Of a stretch of 31,550 nucleotides of DNA, positions 22,860-31,363 are shown one piece after another. The notes under the pieces are model-generated. The model saw only the letters and a list, made by a program, of their open reading frames with translations, had not been told where the DNA came from and did not search any database. Position 1 is the first letter of the stretch; each line of letters opens with the position of its first letter. The translations under genes and the position numbers were made by a program. Origin of the DNA: Bacteroidales bacterium (lineage in GTDB: Bacteria; Bacteroidota; Bacteroidia; Bacteroidales; P3); contig CAAGNU010000044.1 of NCBI GenBank assembly GCA_900771365.1, positions 1 to 31,550 on the forward strand. The letters run 5' to 3'.

Positions 22860-25187
22860 CTATTTTTGGTCGGGAAACCATGCGTTCCAGTTTGTTAAAT
22901 CCGTTGTGTTTTCAATTGATAATGGGCAGTACTTCCACACGCCTTCTGTGGCTTCTACAATAACGCCACCTGCCATATCCTGACCTTCCTTATTTCGTTT
23001 TTGGATGTAGTCAATCAAAGCGTTATGTTTTGCTGGTGCCTCGGAATCAGAATTGGGGCTCTTCGTGTCAAAAAGGAATATCTTGCCGTCCTTCATCCTA
23101 ATTACGAAATCAACATAAAACAGCGACTTCGCCCCTGCACTATTCAAATATTCTACAGCATAGTGCTGGCTGCCCTTGTCGCCATTTTTGTACCACCAAT
23201 CTATATACTGCGTGTTCTCTTCCAAATATTTCGTGAAACGTTGCTCTGGATTGGACGCACCGTTTTGCTCATAATACGGCATCATGGCATGATTGTCCAC
23301 ACCTCCTTTTTCGTGATAGGTCGAATCTTTGTATTCCCGAATCTCTGGCACGCTCCACACGCCTTCCACCAAGCCTCTGTCGGCCTTCAGTCGTTTTTCA
23401 AGGATGTTTGTTCTGTAGTATTCCAAAGCCTTCATTATCCAGTCGGCAAACCTCGGCTGATTTTGCTTGCTGCATACCACTTTTTTCGCATCCGTCTCAA
23501 AGATTTCGAACAGTTCTGCCATGGCATCGAGGATGGAGGTCTCAAGGATGGATATGCACTTCGATTTCGACCAGCCTCCAAGCAGTCCCAAACAGAACCT
23601 GTCGAATATCTGGCCCACCTCGCCCGCAGTACGCGCAAAGCCTGTCCGATTTTCAACCACTACGTTTCCTTCTTCGTCCAATATGTTCATGTCTGTGGGT
23701 ATCTCCACCTGGATGCTTGATACGTTCAACTTCACATGCTGTGCCGCCATCTTTCGATTTTCCTCCACCCTGCTTTCATAGCCCACTTTTGCATCCTCTT
23801 CGGCATCAAAGTCAAAAAGAGTCGGCGCATACGTCAGTTTCATCGTATCGACAAAAGTATCCCGCAGCACCTTTTTGAAATCCGAACGCAACACATTGTT
23901 TTCCTTGTTGCTGCGTTCTTCTTTATAGGACACCAATTCCACATTCGACAAATCCTTTCTTCTATAGGCATACTGCATCGAGATATAATCTGACGAGTCT
24001 GGCTCTATCTTTATCACGTCGGCACTCAAGTCTGTATAGACAAAGCCGATATTGAGCATCGGGTCTGTGTAGAAACGTTGCTGCGGCATACGCATGATGC
24101 GACCCACAGTCTGTATGGTGAAGCTCTCGCTGCTCAGCTTCCTATATATCAGCAGCACAGCCGCCCTCGGGCAGTCCCATCCCATGGCCACAGCCTGCTT
24201 GAACAGCATCACATCCACCATCGAGTCTTGTCTTTCTATCCCCGCAAGGTTCGTCTTCTCTCCCGAAAGCCACACTGCCGCCTTCCCATTTTCTTTTGTG
24301 CAGCCGTGCAGCACCTCCAATCGTTGCAAGAGTGCATCCTTCAACGCGGTCTCATCTTGTGTCATCGCTTCCGAATTGTCGTTGGGCAGTTGGATGAGTA
24401 GCAGCGGATTGACATTAGCCCCTTGCTTCTTGTAGGCCTCGGCCAGCTCGTTCCGTTTCTTCAAAGCCACGTCCAGCAGATACAGATCCATCGTGTCCTC
24501 AGCATCCTTGCCCCTCACGGCTGGGTTGAGCGAGATGCCTTGCTTTATCATCTCTTCGCGCACCACATCGCTGCGGTCTATCTTCACCAAAGCATCGGGG
24601 TTCACAGTTTTGGGCGTGGCCGAAATCCTCACCTCCACTTTAGCGTTAATCTGATTCAGCACTTTCTCGCTCTTTTTTGCATTTTCTCCTACAAACATGT
24701 GCTCTTCATCTATAATGCACACAATTGGGATATTGTGGCATTGTGTTGTTCGGGCTATCACGGCATATATTGGCGACACCTGCTCCGAACCTCTCACCAT
24801 CACATTCTTATCTTTGTTGATGCTCTGCCAGTTCACAAAAAACACCTCGCCAGGGCGTATATATCCATCGCTGCCCAAATCTATCTCGTCATACACCACA
24901 GGCGTAAGCCTATGCGTCTCTGTAAAAGCGTTCTTCATGCTCTGATAGCTCTGTATATGCAGGGCGTTAGGGGCAATCCAAATGTATGCCACCTTGTTAT
25001 AGGGGCATTCGCTGTCGGCTATCGTCTCATGAATGCGGCACATAGCCTCCGTCACCATCACCGTTTTGCCCGAGCCTGTGGGGGCTTGAAAGACTATTTT
25101 TCGGCGCGAGCCGTTATAGCCGAGTTGTTCCAACACATTCTCGACTATCTTCTGCACATTCTTCTCTTGATATTGTTTCAATTTCAT
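22860..25187 (-). CDS. Type III Res-like DEAD/DEAH helicase-nuclease
   Basis: 775 residues. Superfamily 2 helicase motifs in order: Walker A QAPTGSGKT (34-42), motif II DEEH (160-163), motif III SATP (189-192), and motif VI QTVGRIMR (359-366). The C-terminus carries a PD-(D/E)xK nuclease: YVDFVIRMKDGKIFLFDTKS with D693, D707 and K709. This combination is that of type III restriction Res subunits, which are usually larger (about 900-1000 residues), and of related defence helicases. Its ATG overlaps the Mod stop by 4 bases (25184-25187), so Mod and Res are made together. All catalytic residues I can judge are present. Confidence 0.88.
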   Translation of the reverse strand: MKLKQYQEKNVQKIVENVLEQLGYNGSRRKIVFQAPTGSGKTVMVTEAMCRIHETIADSECPYNKVAYIWIAPNALHIQSYQSMKNAFTETHRLTPVVYDEIDLGSDGYIRPGEVFFVNWQSINKDKNVMVRGSEQVSPIYAVIARTTQCHNIPIVCIIDEEHMFVGENAKKSEKVLNQINAKVEVRISATPKTVNPDALVKIDRSDVVREEMIKQGISLNPAVRGKDAEDTMDLYLLDVALKKRNELAEAYKKQGANVNPLLLIQLPNDNSEAMTQDETALKDALLQRLEVLHGCTKENGKAAVWLSGEKTNLAGIERQDSMVDVMLFKQAVAMGWDCPRAAVLLIYRKLSSESFTIQTVGRIMRMPQQRFYTDPMLNIGFVYTDLSADVIKIEPDSSDYISMQYAYRRKDLSNVELVSYKEERSNKENNVLRSDFKKVLRDTFVDTMKLTYAPTLFDFDAEEDAKVGYESRVEENRKMAAQHVKLNVSSIQVEIPTDMNILDEEGNVVVENRTGFARTAGEVGQIFDRFCLGLLGGWSKSKCISILETSILDAMAELFEIFETDAKKVVCSKQNQPRFADWIMKALEYYRTNILEKRLKADRGLVEGVWSVPEIREYKDSTYHEKGGVDNHAMMPYYEQNGASNPEQRFTKYLEENTQYIDWWYKNGDKGSQHYAVEYLNSAGAKSLFYVDFVIRMKDGKIFLFDTKSPNSDSEAPAKHNALIDYIQKRNKEGQDMAGGVIVEATEGVWKYCPLSIENTTDLTNWNAWFPDQK

Positions 25188-27061
25188 TGTTCATCCTCCT
25201 CAGTAAATAATAAAGGTTCTTCATTGGACTTTTCTTCCGATTCTTCCACAGCCACATCTGCTTTCTTTTTCGGCAGCACCTTCAAATAGGCATTATATAT
25301 GGCGGCTGGCAGGGCGCAAAGCGTCACCTTGTCCGCCACATCCTCAAAGTCGGCATCCATAGCGTAATTGTTGATGGAGAAAACGTATATCAAGATATGG
25401 GTATCCGCAGGCATCTGCGCAATCTCTTTCACCAAATACTCTATCGCCTCGACCTTGTAGATAATCAGCATCTGCTTGCCCCTCTCGGCAAAGTACCTTG
25501 CAATATGCGACCGCAGTTTCAAACTACCGAAAGTATGTACTTCCTTATATATATCCTGCTTGATATTGAGCAGCTCTGTAGCTGCCGCCATCAGCTTGCG
25601 TTTGTTTGTCATGCTCGAATCCCTATCCACAAACTCGGTACGATAATATCTCAAATTATTACCCTTCAAGCCTTCCACCTCTACCCCTTTGGGTGTGGTA
25701 TAGCCGTTGATGACTCTTTTGTTGCGCTCGTAGGTAACATCACGGCAGATATTGTTCTCATTGTTTGTCACCAAGATACACTGCCTTTTGCCTCCGTCTT
25801 CGGCATTCAGCTGCATCGTGGCATGAAGGGTCGTGCCCGAACCTGCAAAAAAATCGAGAATGAGAGAATCCTTTAACGAACTAAATACAAGTAGTTTATT
25901 TATTAGATTAAGTGGTTTCGGATTATTAAATTTTCGAGATCCCAAAATATCATCTAAAAAATTACTTGCAGTGCGACCATCTTCATAATAGTAGCTTTTC
26001 AGCAGTTCTGTTGCTGTTTCAATCCTCTTCTTTATTTTGGGAATTATTGTTTCATCTTTGCCCCACAAGACATCACCATTTGCAGCAGCAGCCCAAAATG
26101 TAGAACTTGGCCATCTATATCCATTGGCTGGTTTTGCACATACCTTGCCTGTAATCGGATGAAGAATATCATATGTATAGTCTCCAGGTTTAGTATTCGC
26201 CGAATTCCCCGGATAATACACCCCCTTTTCGTCCACATAATCGTAGTGTGACACTCCAGACAAGTCAATTTCGCCTGTTTTTTTCTGCTTGTTAATCCAT
26301 GATTTTAAAAGTCGACGTATTTCAGAAAGATCACTAATTCCAGATTCTTTTATTTGAAGATATTTCTGCTTTATTAACATCGCTTTATCTGATGTACGAA
26401 ACCATTTAGGTAGGTTTTCTTTAAATTTGGCAAAACAAAAAACATACTCATGTTCAATACTTATTTGCGTTGGATTATTGTCTGTTGCCGTTTCCCAAAT
26501 AATTTCTCCAATCGAATTTTTTTCTCCAAACACCTCATCACACAGCAACTTCAGATTTGCCTGCTCATTATCGTCAATCGAAATAAAGATGACACCCTTG
26601 TCGGACAGGAGGCGTTTGGCAATGCGGAGACGCTTGTCCATAAACGAAAGCCATTTACTGTGGCGATATTCATCTTCGGAATCAACAAATTTGTCATTAT
26701 AGACAAAGTCTTTGTTCCCTGTATTGTATGGAGGATCAATATAGATTACATCTATCTTACCTTCGTGAGTATAAGTGAGAGCAGTAAGAGCTTCAAGGTT
26801 GTCGCCCTCTATCAAGATATGGTTAGGGGCATCCTCACCGCCTTCGACTAAGGCCAACTCTTTGTCTTCAATCAATACGGGAAGGCTCTTGCGGAGGCGT
26901 TCCTCCACATCTTCGGGCTTGTCTTCCCACACCAAGCCGTACTTCTTTGTGTGTAGCAGTTCCAACAGCGCACTTCGTTCCTCACTGCTCAAACCCTCTA
27001 CCTCTTGAATGCGTTGCTCCAGAACCCTACGGTCAATCTTCTGTGCCATAGTTCTGCGCAA
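25184..27061 (-). CDS. Type III-like adenine-N6 DNA methyltransferase (Mod)
   Basis: 625 residues, first gene of the operon. Beta-class N6-adenine methyltransferase order: catalytic motif IV DPPYNTG near residue 118, and later the AdoMet-binding motif I DFFAGSGTT. The N-terminus (EERSALLELLHTKKYGLVWEDKPEDVEERL) and ILIEGDNLEALTAL are typical of type III Mod and related defence methyltransferases. The target-recognition region is between motifs IV and I. The C-terminal ~180 residues (RYYRTEF... to an acidic tail) would contact Res. The start is 27061 or the ATG at 27049 (MAQKID). It methylates host DNA, and Res cuts when modification is missing. A long leader of about 300 bases lies upstream. 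Confidence 0.9.
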   Translation of the reverse strand: MRRTMAQKIDRRVLEQRIQEVEGLSSEERSALLELLHTKKYGLVWEDKPEDVEERLRKSLPVLIEDKELALVEGGEDAPNHILIEGDNLEALTALTYTHEGKIDVIYIDPPYNTGNKDFVYNDKFVDSEDEYRHSKWLSFMDKRLRIAKRLLSDKGVIFISIDDNEQANLKLLCDEVFGEKNSIGEIIWETATDNNPTQISIEHEYVFCFAKFKENLPKWFRTSDKAMLIKQKYLQIKESGISDLSEIRRLLKSWINKQKKTGEIDLSGVSHYDYVDEKGVYYPGNSANTKPGDYTYDILHPITGKVCAKPANGYRWPSSTFWAAAANGDVLWGKDETIIPKIKKRIETATELLKSYYYEDGRTASNFLDDILGSRKFNNPKPLNLINKLLVFSSLKDSLILDFFAGSGTTLHATMQLNAEDGGKRQCILVTNNENNICRDVTYERNKRVINGYTTPKGVEVEGLKGNNLRYYRTEFVDRDSSMTNKRKLMAAATELLNIKQDIYKEVHTFGSLKLRSHIARYFAERGKQMLIIYKVEAIEYLVKEIAQMPADTHILIYVFSINNYAMDADFEDVADKVTLCALPAAIYNAYLKVLPKKKADVAVEESEEKSNEEPLLFTEEDEQ

Positions 27062-27119
27062 TTTTCATAGCGGAAACTATTGTCGGAAAATACGGAAAGC
27101 CAATACCAAAAAACAAAAA

Positions 27120-27272
27120 AGCGTAAATTTCGCCTATTGAGTTCTTCGGTGTTGGCGTACCGTATCTTACAATAAGTTCCATCTACGCAAAGCGCAGACG
27201 TTCACAGAACTTATTCGTGTAAGATAATTCAAAGCGCCAACTTTAAGAACTTCCGAATAAATAGCAAACGCT
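27120..27272. repeat. Nested inverted repeat in the leader of the defence operon
   Basis: An inner stem of 16 bp with a 3-base bulge pairs 27164-27179 (ATCTTAC then AATAAGTTC) with 27207-27225. An outer stem pairs 27140-27157 (AGTTCTT, 4 unpaired, GTTGGCG) with 27235-27252. Weak outermost arms AGCGT / ACGCT lie at 27120-27124 and 27268-27272. The stretch is noncoding and lies between the operon promoter and the Mod start. It could be an RNA structure, a protein-binding site or a MITE-like insertion. Confidence 0.75.
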
Positions 27273-27365
27273 ATATTAATATGTTATTATTTCAGTTTGT
27301 TATCTCTTTATTGTATTCTATTTTAATTAATAATTTGGTGCCAGCACTTTGCTGGTTTCAGTTTG

Positions 27366-27399
27366 CAAAGATACAATTTTATTTTCAATTATCGACAAA
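27366..27399 (-). promoter_or_regulatory. Probable promoter of the defence operon
   Basis: On the minus strand, -7 TATCTTTG (27366-27373). The -33 TTTG candidate (27396-27399) is 22 bases away, slightly long. The transcript would have a leader of about 300 bases holding the nested inverted repeat. Confidence 0.65.
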
Positions 27400-27404
27400 A
27401 AAAA

Positions 27405-28070
27405 TGGTTTCGAGGGCATTCGATTCATTCGATTATTCGACTGACGACTGTACTGCGCTGATTATCAGCAGTCGAAAGCCAGTTGAACGGCTGTCGATTC
27501 CTTTTCGATTCTTTCGACTACTGAGCCTTAAAACGCTTTCTGCTACAGCAAAAATTGCACAAAAACGGCTCGGACATGCATTCGACTCATTCGATTGGTA
27601 TTTCACAAATGATTATCCGCATATAGGTGATTATTTGAAAAAGGTGCCTGACGGCAAGAAATAGAACCCTCTATCGAGGGGAAATAGCCTTCCCTTTCGG
27701 GGGAAATAGGGTTAAGGAAATATTTTGCTGACATTATCATCTCGTTGCAGATAATCATTTTCATAACGGCGACTATGTTCGATTACGTCCCTTTCTGCTC
27801 ATGGAATGATACCTCAGTAGAATGAGTCGAACGAGGTCATTCTACTCATTCTACTGTTCGACTGATGATTTTATCGCGTTGATTGTCAGCAGTCGAAAGC
27901 CAATAGAATGGCTATCGATTCCTTTTTCGACTCATTCGATTGTTAGATTATGCCCTTTCTACCTATAAGAGACAAAACGCCCCAGTAGAATGAGTCGAAC
28001 GAGGTCATTCGACTGATATCTTGCTGATTTTATTCAAGAAACACACCCAGTCGAATGAATCGAATGAGGT
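27405..28070. repeat. Region of diverged TCGA-rich repeats upstream of the defence operon
   Basis: Two related blocks (about 27437-27510 and 27857-27930) share TCGACTGAYGA, a TSAGCAGTCGAAAGCCA-type centre and TATCGATTCCTTTT-like ends. A 28-base sequence is exactly repeated at 27815-27842 and 27983-28010, with a third diverged copy at 28048-28070. A perfect 13-bp inverted repeat CAGTAGAATGAGT / ACTCATTCTACTG joins 27815-27827 and 27844-27856. A 127-codon frame at 27281-27664 spans the first block, but I do not call it a gene. No other gene is seen in 27062-28380. Confidence 0.7.
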
Positions 28071-28203
28071 ATGTATAACATTTCACTATTGAGACCGAGG
28101 CTGAAGACTCGTCGCCGACCGACAGATGCCAGCCGTGTCAATTATGGTGCTCCGACACCCTTCCACCAAAGAGGCTCCGCACCCCTCCCCTTGCATCCCC
28201 CAT

Positions 28204-28257
28204 CCTCCGCCCCTGGAGCGGAGCTACGGCGAAGCTACAGCGGAGCTACGGCGGAGG
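28204..28257. repeat. 11-bp tandem repeat inside a hairpin
   Basis: Three units GCGGAGCTACG, GCGAAGCTACA and GCGGAGCTACG (28218-28250) and a partial fourth. The end GGCGGAGG (28250-28257) is complementary to CCTCCGCC (28204-28211). It is GC-rich in an otherwise AT-rich gap. Confidence 0.8.
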
Positions 28258-28316
28258 TAAGCATTTCGCAAAAAGCCCACAAAGCAGCACTCCAAAATGC
28301 CTAATTTAGAAAAAAA

Positions 28317-28348
28317 TTTGTTCATCTCGAAAAAAAAACATATATTTG
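28317..28348 (+). promoter_or_regulatory. Promoter for the 62-residue protein and GNAT genes
   Basis: -33 TTTG (28317-28320) and -7 TATATTTG (28341-28348), 20 bases apart. It is a full match to consensus. Confidence 0.8.
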
Positions 28349-28380
28349 CAAGAATTAATCAAACGAAATTATTTCTGTAA

Positions 28381-28569
28381 ATGTCTAGTATTATTGCAAG
28401 TACGCCTATTTTAAACAAAGAAGATTCCATGAATTTTATCAGGAACCTCATTAGTTTCTTCAAAGAAGAAGAGGCCAAAGACGATATTACTCGCGAAAAA
28501 GAAAGACAAGAAATTGAAGATTCCTATAATCGAATAGCATCTCTCGTCAAAGAGGGGCAGACACTATAG
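28381..28569 (+). CDS. 62-residue protein paired with a GNAT acetyltransferase; possible antitoxin
   Basis: Not recognised by family. It may start at 28381 or at the internal ATG at 28429 (MNFIRNLISFFKEEE), which would leave 46 residues. It is charged and helical in pattern: a hydrophobic NFIRNLISFF patch, then a strongly acidic-basic segment EEEAKDDITREKERQEIEDSYNRIASLV. There is no ribbon-helix-helix pattern like the DUF1778 antitoxins of TacT/AtaT toxins. The stop is followed after one base by the GNAT start, and the promoter just upstream serves both. By position it could be the antitoxin of a new type; this is inference. Confidence 0.6.
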   Translation: MSSIIASTPILNKEDSMNFIRNLISFFKEEEAKDDITREKERQEIEDSYNRIASLVKEGQTL

Positions 28570-28570
28570 C

Positions 28571-29122
28571 ATGCAAAACGATTGGGAACTATTTAGACTA
28601 AAGGAAGATACTGCTATCAAACCTTTCACTTGTGGCGAAAGTGAACTCGACTCTTTCCTGCTACATGATGCCAAAAAGTATCTTAAGCACCTTGGTTATG
28701 TCACCTACATTATCGAATCCAGCAACAAAACAGTTGCCTATTTCTCTCTAGCGAACGATGCTATCCCATATACAGCAATTGACGATTTCTGGGAAGAGAT
28801 TCGAGAAGAGTTAGATGCCGAAAAATACAACTTCCTCAAAGATAACAAAGTATTTCCAGCCGTAAAAATTGGCCGACTGGCAGTACACACCGACTACCAA
28901 AAAAGTGGGATTGGAACAGATATCATCAAATATCTGATCCATTCTTTTACCTATAACAACAAAACCGGCTGCCAATTCATCACGGTTGACGCCATCAACA
29001 AACCCGACACAAACAAATTCTATCTACGGAATAAATTCCAATATTTTACGAACAACGATTCTGCGCTTCCAACACGTCAGATGTATCGTTGCCTACTATC
29101 CCCCGAAATCATTTCGATGTAG
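28571..29122 (+). CDS. GNAT-family acetyltransferase, TacT/AtaT-like
   Basis: 183 residues. The opening FTCGESELDSFLLHDAKKYL (residues 19-38) is the CGxxxLDxFL motif of GNAT toxins that acetylate charged tRNAs. Next come a strand with IESSNKTVAYFSLAN and VKIGRLAVHTDYQKSGIGTDIIKYL, whose QKSGIG (110-115) is the acetyl-CoA pyrophosphate loop (Q/RxxGxG). Then ITVDAINKPDTNKFYLRNKFQYF with Y151, the usual catalytic tyrosine position. About 25 extra residues (DDFWEEIREELDAEKYNFLKDNK) stand before the acetyl-CoA strand, compared with classic TacT. It is probably a translation-blocking toxin or a small-molecule acetyltransferase. A perfect hairpin terminator follows. Confidence 0.82.
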   Translation: MQNDWELFRLKEDTAIKPFTCGESELDSFLLHDAKKYLKHLGYVTYIIESSNKTVAYFSLANDAIPYTAIDDFWEEIREELDAEKYNFLKDNKVFPAVKIGRLAVHTDYQKSGIGTDIIKYLIHSFTYNNKTGCQFITVDAINKPDTNKFYLRNKFQYFTNNDSALPTRQMYRCLLSPEIISM

Positions 29123-29134
29123 CGAAGGGAAAAA

Positions 29135-29177
29135 CGAGGTCGCGATTTTTTGTAAAATCGCGACCTCGGATTGTTTT
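29135..29177 (+). terminator. Strong terminator after the GNAT gene
   Basis: A perfect 15-bp stem CGAGGTCGCGATTTT / AAAATCGCGACCTCG (29135-29149 and 29154-29168, loop TTGT), then GATTGTTTTT. It may also stop the converging peptidase gene. Confidence 0.92.
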
Positions 29178-29251
29178 TGCGGTCTTGCCGATGAAGCTAT
29201 GAGCGTGGTGCCTCGCGGCTCCAAGGTTTCACAGCTTCGTATGTCAGCCGA

Positions 29252-31303
29252 CTACCAGAGTTGGGCACGCATCTCGGGGGCGAGGTACATGGCGCAGCCG
29301 GGCTGGATGCCGAAGGCTTCGAGGAACTCGGTGACGTGAGGCAGGGTGGCGTTGACGCGGTTCTCGGCCAGGGAGTGGACGTCGGCCTGGGTGAGCATGA
29401 GCTTGGCTTCCTCACGGATGTTGCTGGCCCACACGCCGGCGTAGGCAAGGAAGAAACGCTGGGCGGGGGTGAAGCCGTCCATCTCCTTCTCGTTGACCTG
29501 ACGTTTTTCGAGGGCATTCTGGAGGGCCTGGTAGCTGATGTGGAGGCCGCCGTTGTCGGCGATATTCTCGCCGAGGGTGAGGCTGCCGTTAGCGTAAGTG
29601 AGAGGATTGTCGCTCACTTTCACCTTGTTGAACCAATCGACGAGGACCTGTGCGTTGTTCTTGAAGCGGGCGGTGTCTTCGGCCTCCCACCAGTCGTTGA
29701 GGTTGCCGTCCTTGTCGTAGTGGCGGCCCTGGTCGTCGAAGCCGTGGGTCATCTCGTGTCCGATCACCACGCCGATAGCGCCATAGTTGAAGGCGTCGTC
29801 AGCATTCATGTCAAAGAAGGGCTTCTGGAGGATACCTGCGGGGAAGCAGATCTCGTTGGTTGTGGGGTTGTAGTAAGCGTTGACGGTCTGAGGAGTCATG
29901 CCCCACTCGGTCTTGTCAACGGGCTTGTCGATCTTGGAGACCATGTAGGCGATGTCGAACTGGTTGGAACGGATGATGTTGGCGAAGTAGCTGTCGTTCT
30001 TGATTTCGAGGCCGCTGTAGTCGCGCCACTTGTCGGGGTAGCCAACCTTGACCATGATGGTGGAGAGTTTTTCGATGGCACGTTTCTTGGTGGCGTCGCT
30101 CATCCAGGAGGCGCCGTTGATGCGCATAGCGAAGGCGTCCTTCAGGTTGTTGACCATCTCGACCATGCGCTGCTTGGCCTCGGGCGGGAAGAAGCGGGCG
30201 ACATAGAGCTCGCCGAGGGCTTCGCCCATGGCGCCGTCAACGGTAGAGGTGACGCGCTTCCAGCGGGGACGCAGCTGCTCGGCGCCGCTGAGGGTGCGGC
30301 CGTAGAACTCGAAGTTGTCGTTCACGAAGTTACTGCTGAGGTAGCCGGCAGCCATGTTGATGACGTTCCAAGCGTAGTAGGCTTTGACGGCCTCGACGCT
30401 CTTGGGCTCGCTGAGGATTTTGCCGATTTCTTGGAAGTACTCGGGCTGGGCCATGTTGAAGCTGGTGAGCTTGGGCAGGCCGATTTGTGCGAAGTAGGTG
30501 TTGTAGTCGATGCCGGGAGTCTTCTTAGCGGCCTCGTCAAGAGTCATCTTGTTGAAGGTCTTGAAGGGGTCGCGATTGGTCTCGTTGTCGTACTGGGCCT
30601 TGGCCAGACGGGTTTCGAGGTCCATGACCATCTTGGCGAGCTGGGCGGGGGTCTTCTTCACGAGCTTGTCGTAGCCAGCGTTGGCGAACTGGGTTTCCAT
30701 GAGGGTGATGTAGGCCTTGCGCAGAGCGGGCTCGCGGCCGTCGCTCTTGAGGTAGTAGTCGCGCTCGCCCATGCCGATGCCGTCCTGATAGAGCCAGGCG
30801 ATGCACTGCTTGGCGTCATTGGCGTCGGCCTCGTTGAAGAGGGCGAAGAAGGGGTTGATGCCCACGCCGTGGAGGCGGCGCATCTCAGCCTGGAGGCCCT
30901 GGATGTCGCTGAGGGCGGCAATCTCGTTGAGGTAGGGCATGATGGGTTCGGCGCCCTGCTTCTCGATGGTCACGGTGTCCATACCCACGGTGTAGAGGGT
31001 GGCAATCTTGTCGCCATAGCTGCCGGCCTCATTCTTGTTGCTGATGAGGGAGTCGATGAGGGTGCGGAGCTGTTCCTGGTTGGTCTCGGCGAGGACGTCG
31101 AAAGCGCCATAACGGCTGTGCTCGGCATCGAGGGGATGGGCTTTGAGCCATCCGCCACAGGCGTAGTGATAGAAATCTTCAGCAGGGTTGACGGTGGTGT
31201 CGAGATTGTCGAGGTTGACACCCGAGGTCAGCTCTGCGCCCTTATGACACGAAGTCGCTGCAAAGAGAGATAGGGTCATGATAGCTAATACAGTTTTTTT
31301 CAT
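29252..31303 (-). CDS. pepO: M13-family (neprilysin/PepO-like) zinc endopeptidase, lipoprotein
   Basis: Cuts peptides outside the cytosol. 683 residues with signal peptide and lipobox AATSC (lipidated C19), so it is membrane-anchored. The N-terminal M13 part (DFYHYACGGWLKAHPLDAEHSRYGAFDVL) and the C-terminal catalytic part are both whole. Zinc ligands are H516 and H520 in HEMTH and E579 in ENIADNGG, and the substrate-binding NAYYNPTTNEICFPAGIL lies upstream. The chain ends in W, as M13 enzymes do. It stands alone, with a -7 box at 31364-31371. Confidence 0.95.
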   Translation of the reverse strand: MKKTVLAIMTLSLFAATSCHKGAELTSGVNLDNLDTTVNPAEDFYHYACGGWLKAHPLDAEHSRYGAFDVLAETNQEQLRTLIDSLISNKNEAGSYGDKIATLYTVGMDTVTIEKQGAEPIMPYLNEIAALSDIQGLQAEMRRLHGVGINPFFALFNEADANDAKQCIAWLYQDGIGMGERDYYLKSDGREPALRKAYITLMETQFANAGYDKLVKKTPAQLAKMVMDLETRLAKAQYDNETNRDPFKTFNKMTLDEAAKKTPGIDYNTYFAQIGLPKLTSFNMAQPEYFQEIGKILSEPKSVEAVKAYYAWNVINMAAGYLSSNFVNDNFEFYGRTLSGAEQLRPRWKRVTSTVDGAMGEALGELYVARFFPPEAKQRMVEMVNNLKDAFAMRINGASWMSDATKKRAIEKLSTIMVKVGYPDKWRDYSGLEIKNDSYFANIIRSNQFDIAYMVSKIDKPVDKTEWGMTPQTVNAYYNPTTNEICFPAGILQKPFFDMNADDAFNYGAIGVVIGHEMTHGFDDQGRHYDKDGNLNDWWEAEDTARFKNNAQVLVDWFNKVKVSDNPLTYANGSLTLGENIADNGGLHISYQALQNALEKRQVNEKEMDGFTPAQRFFLAYAGVWASNIREEAKLMLTQADVHSLAENRVNATLPHVTEFLEAFGIQPGCAMYLAPEMRAQLW

Positions 31304-31363
31304 TGTTGTTATTATTTATAATTAAATTGATTACACATAAAACGGCTTCGACTAACCAAAATG

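Noticed and set aside
19034..27061. BREX or DISARM
   Set aside because: There is no PglZ, BrxC, BrxL, DrmA/DrmB or PLD protein. The methyltransferase and helicase fit type III Mod and Res better.
27281..27664. A 127-residue plus-strand gene upstream of the defence operon
   Set aside because: It is made of repeat sequence, begins in the probable operon promoter region, and has no start signal or domain.
28071..28304. A 77-residue plus-strand gene
   Set aside because: It spans the 11-bp tandem repeat and has a low-complexity product. It ends just before the GNAT promoter and shows no family features.
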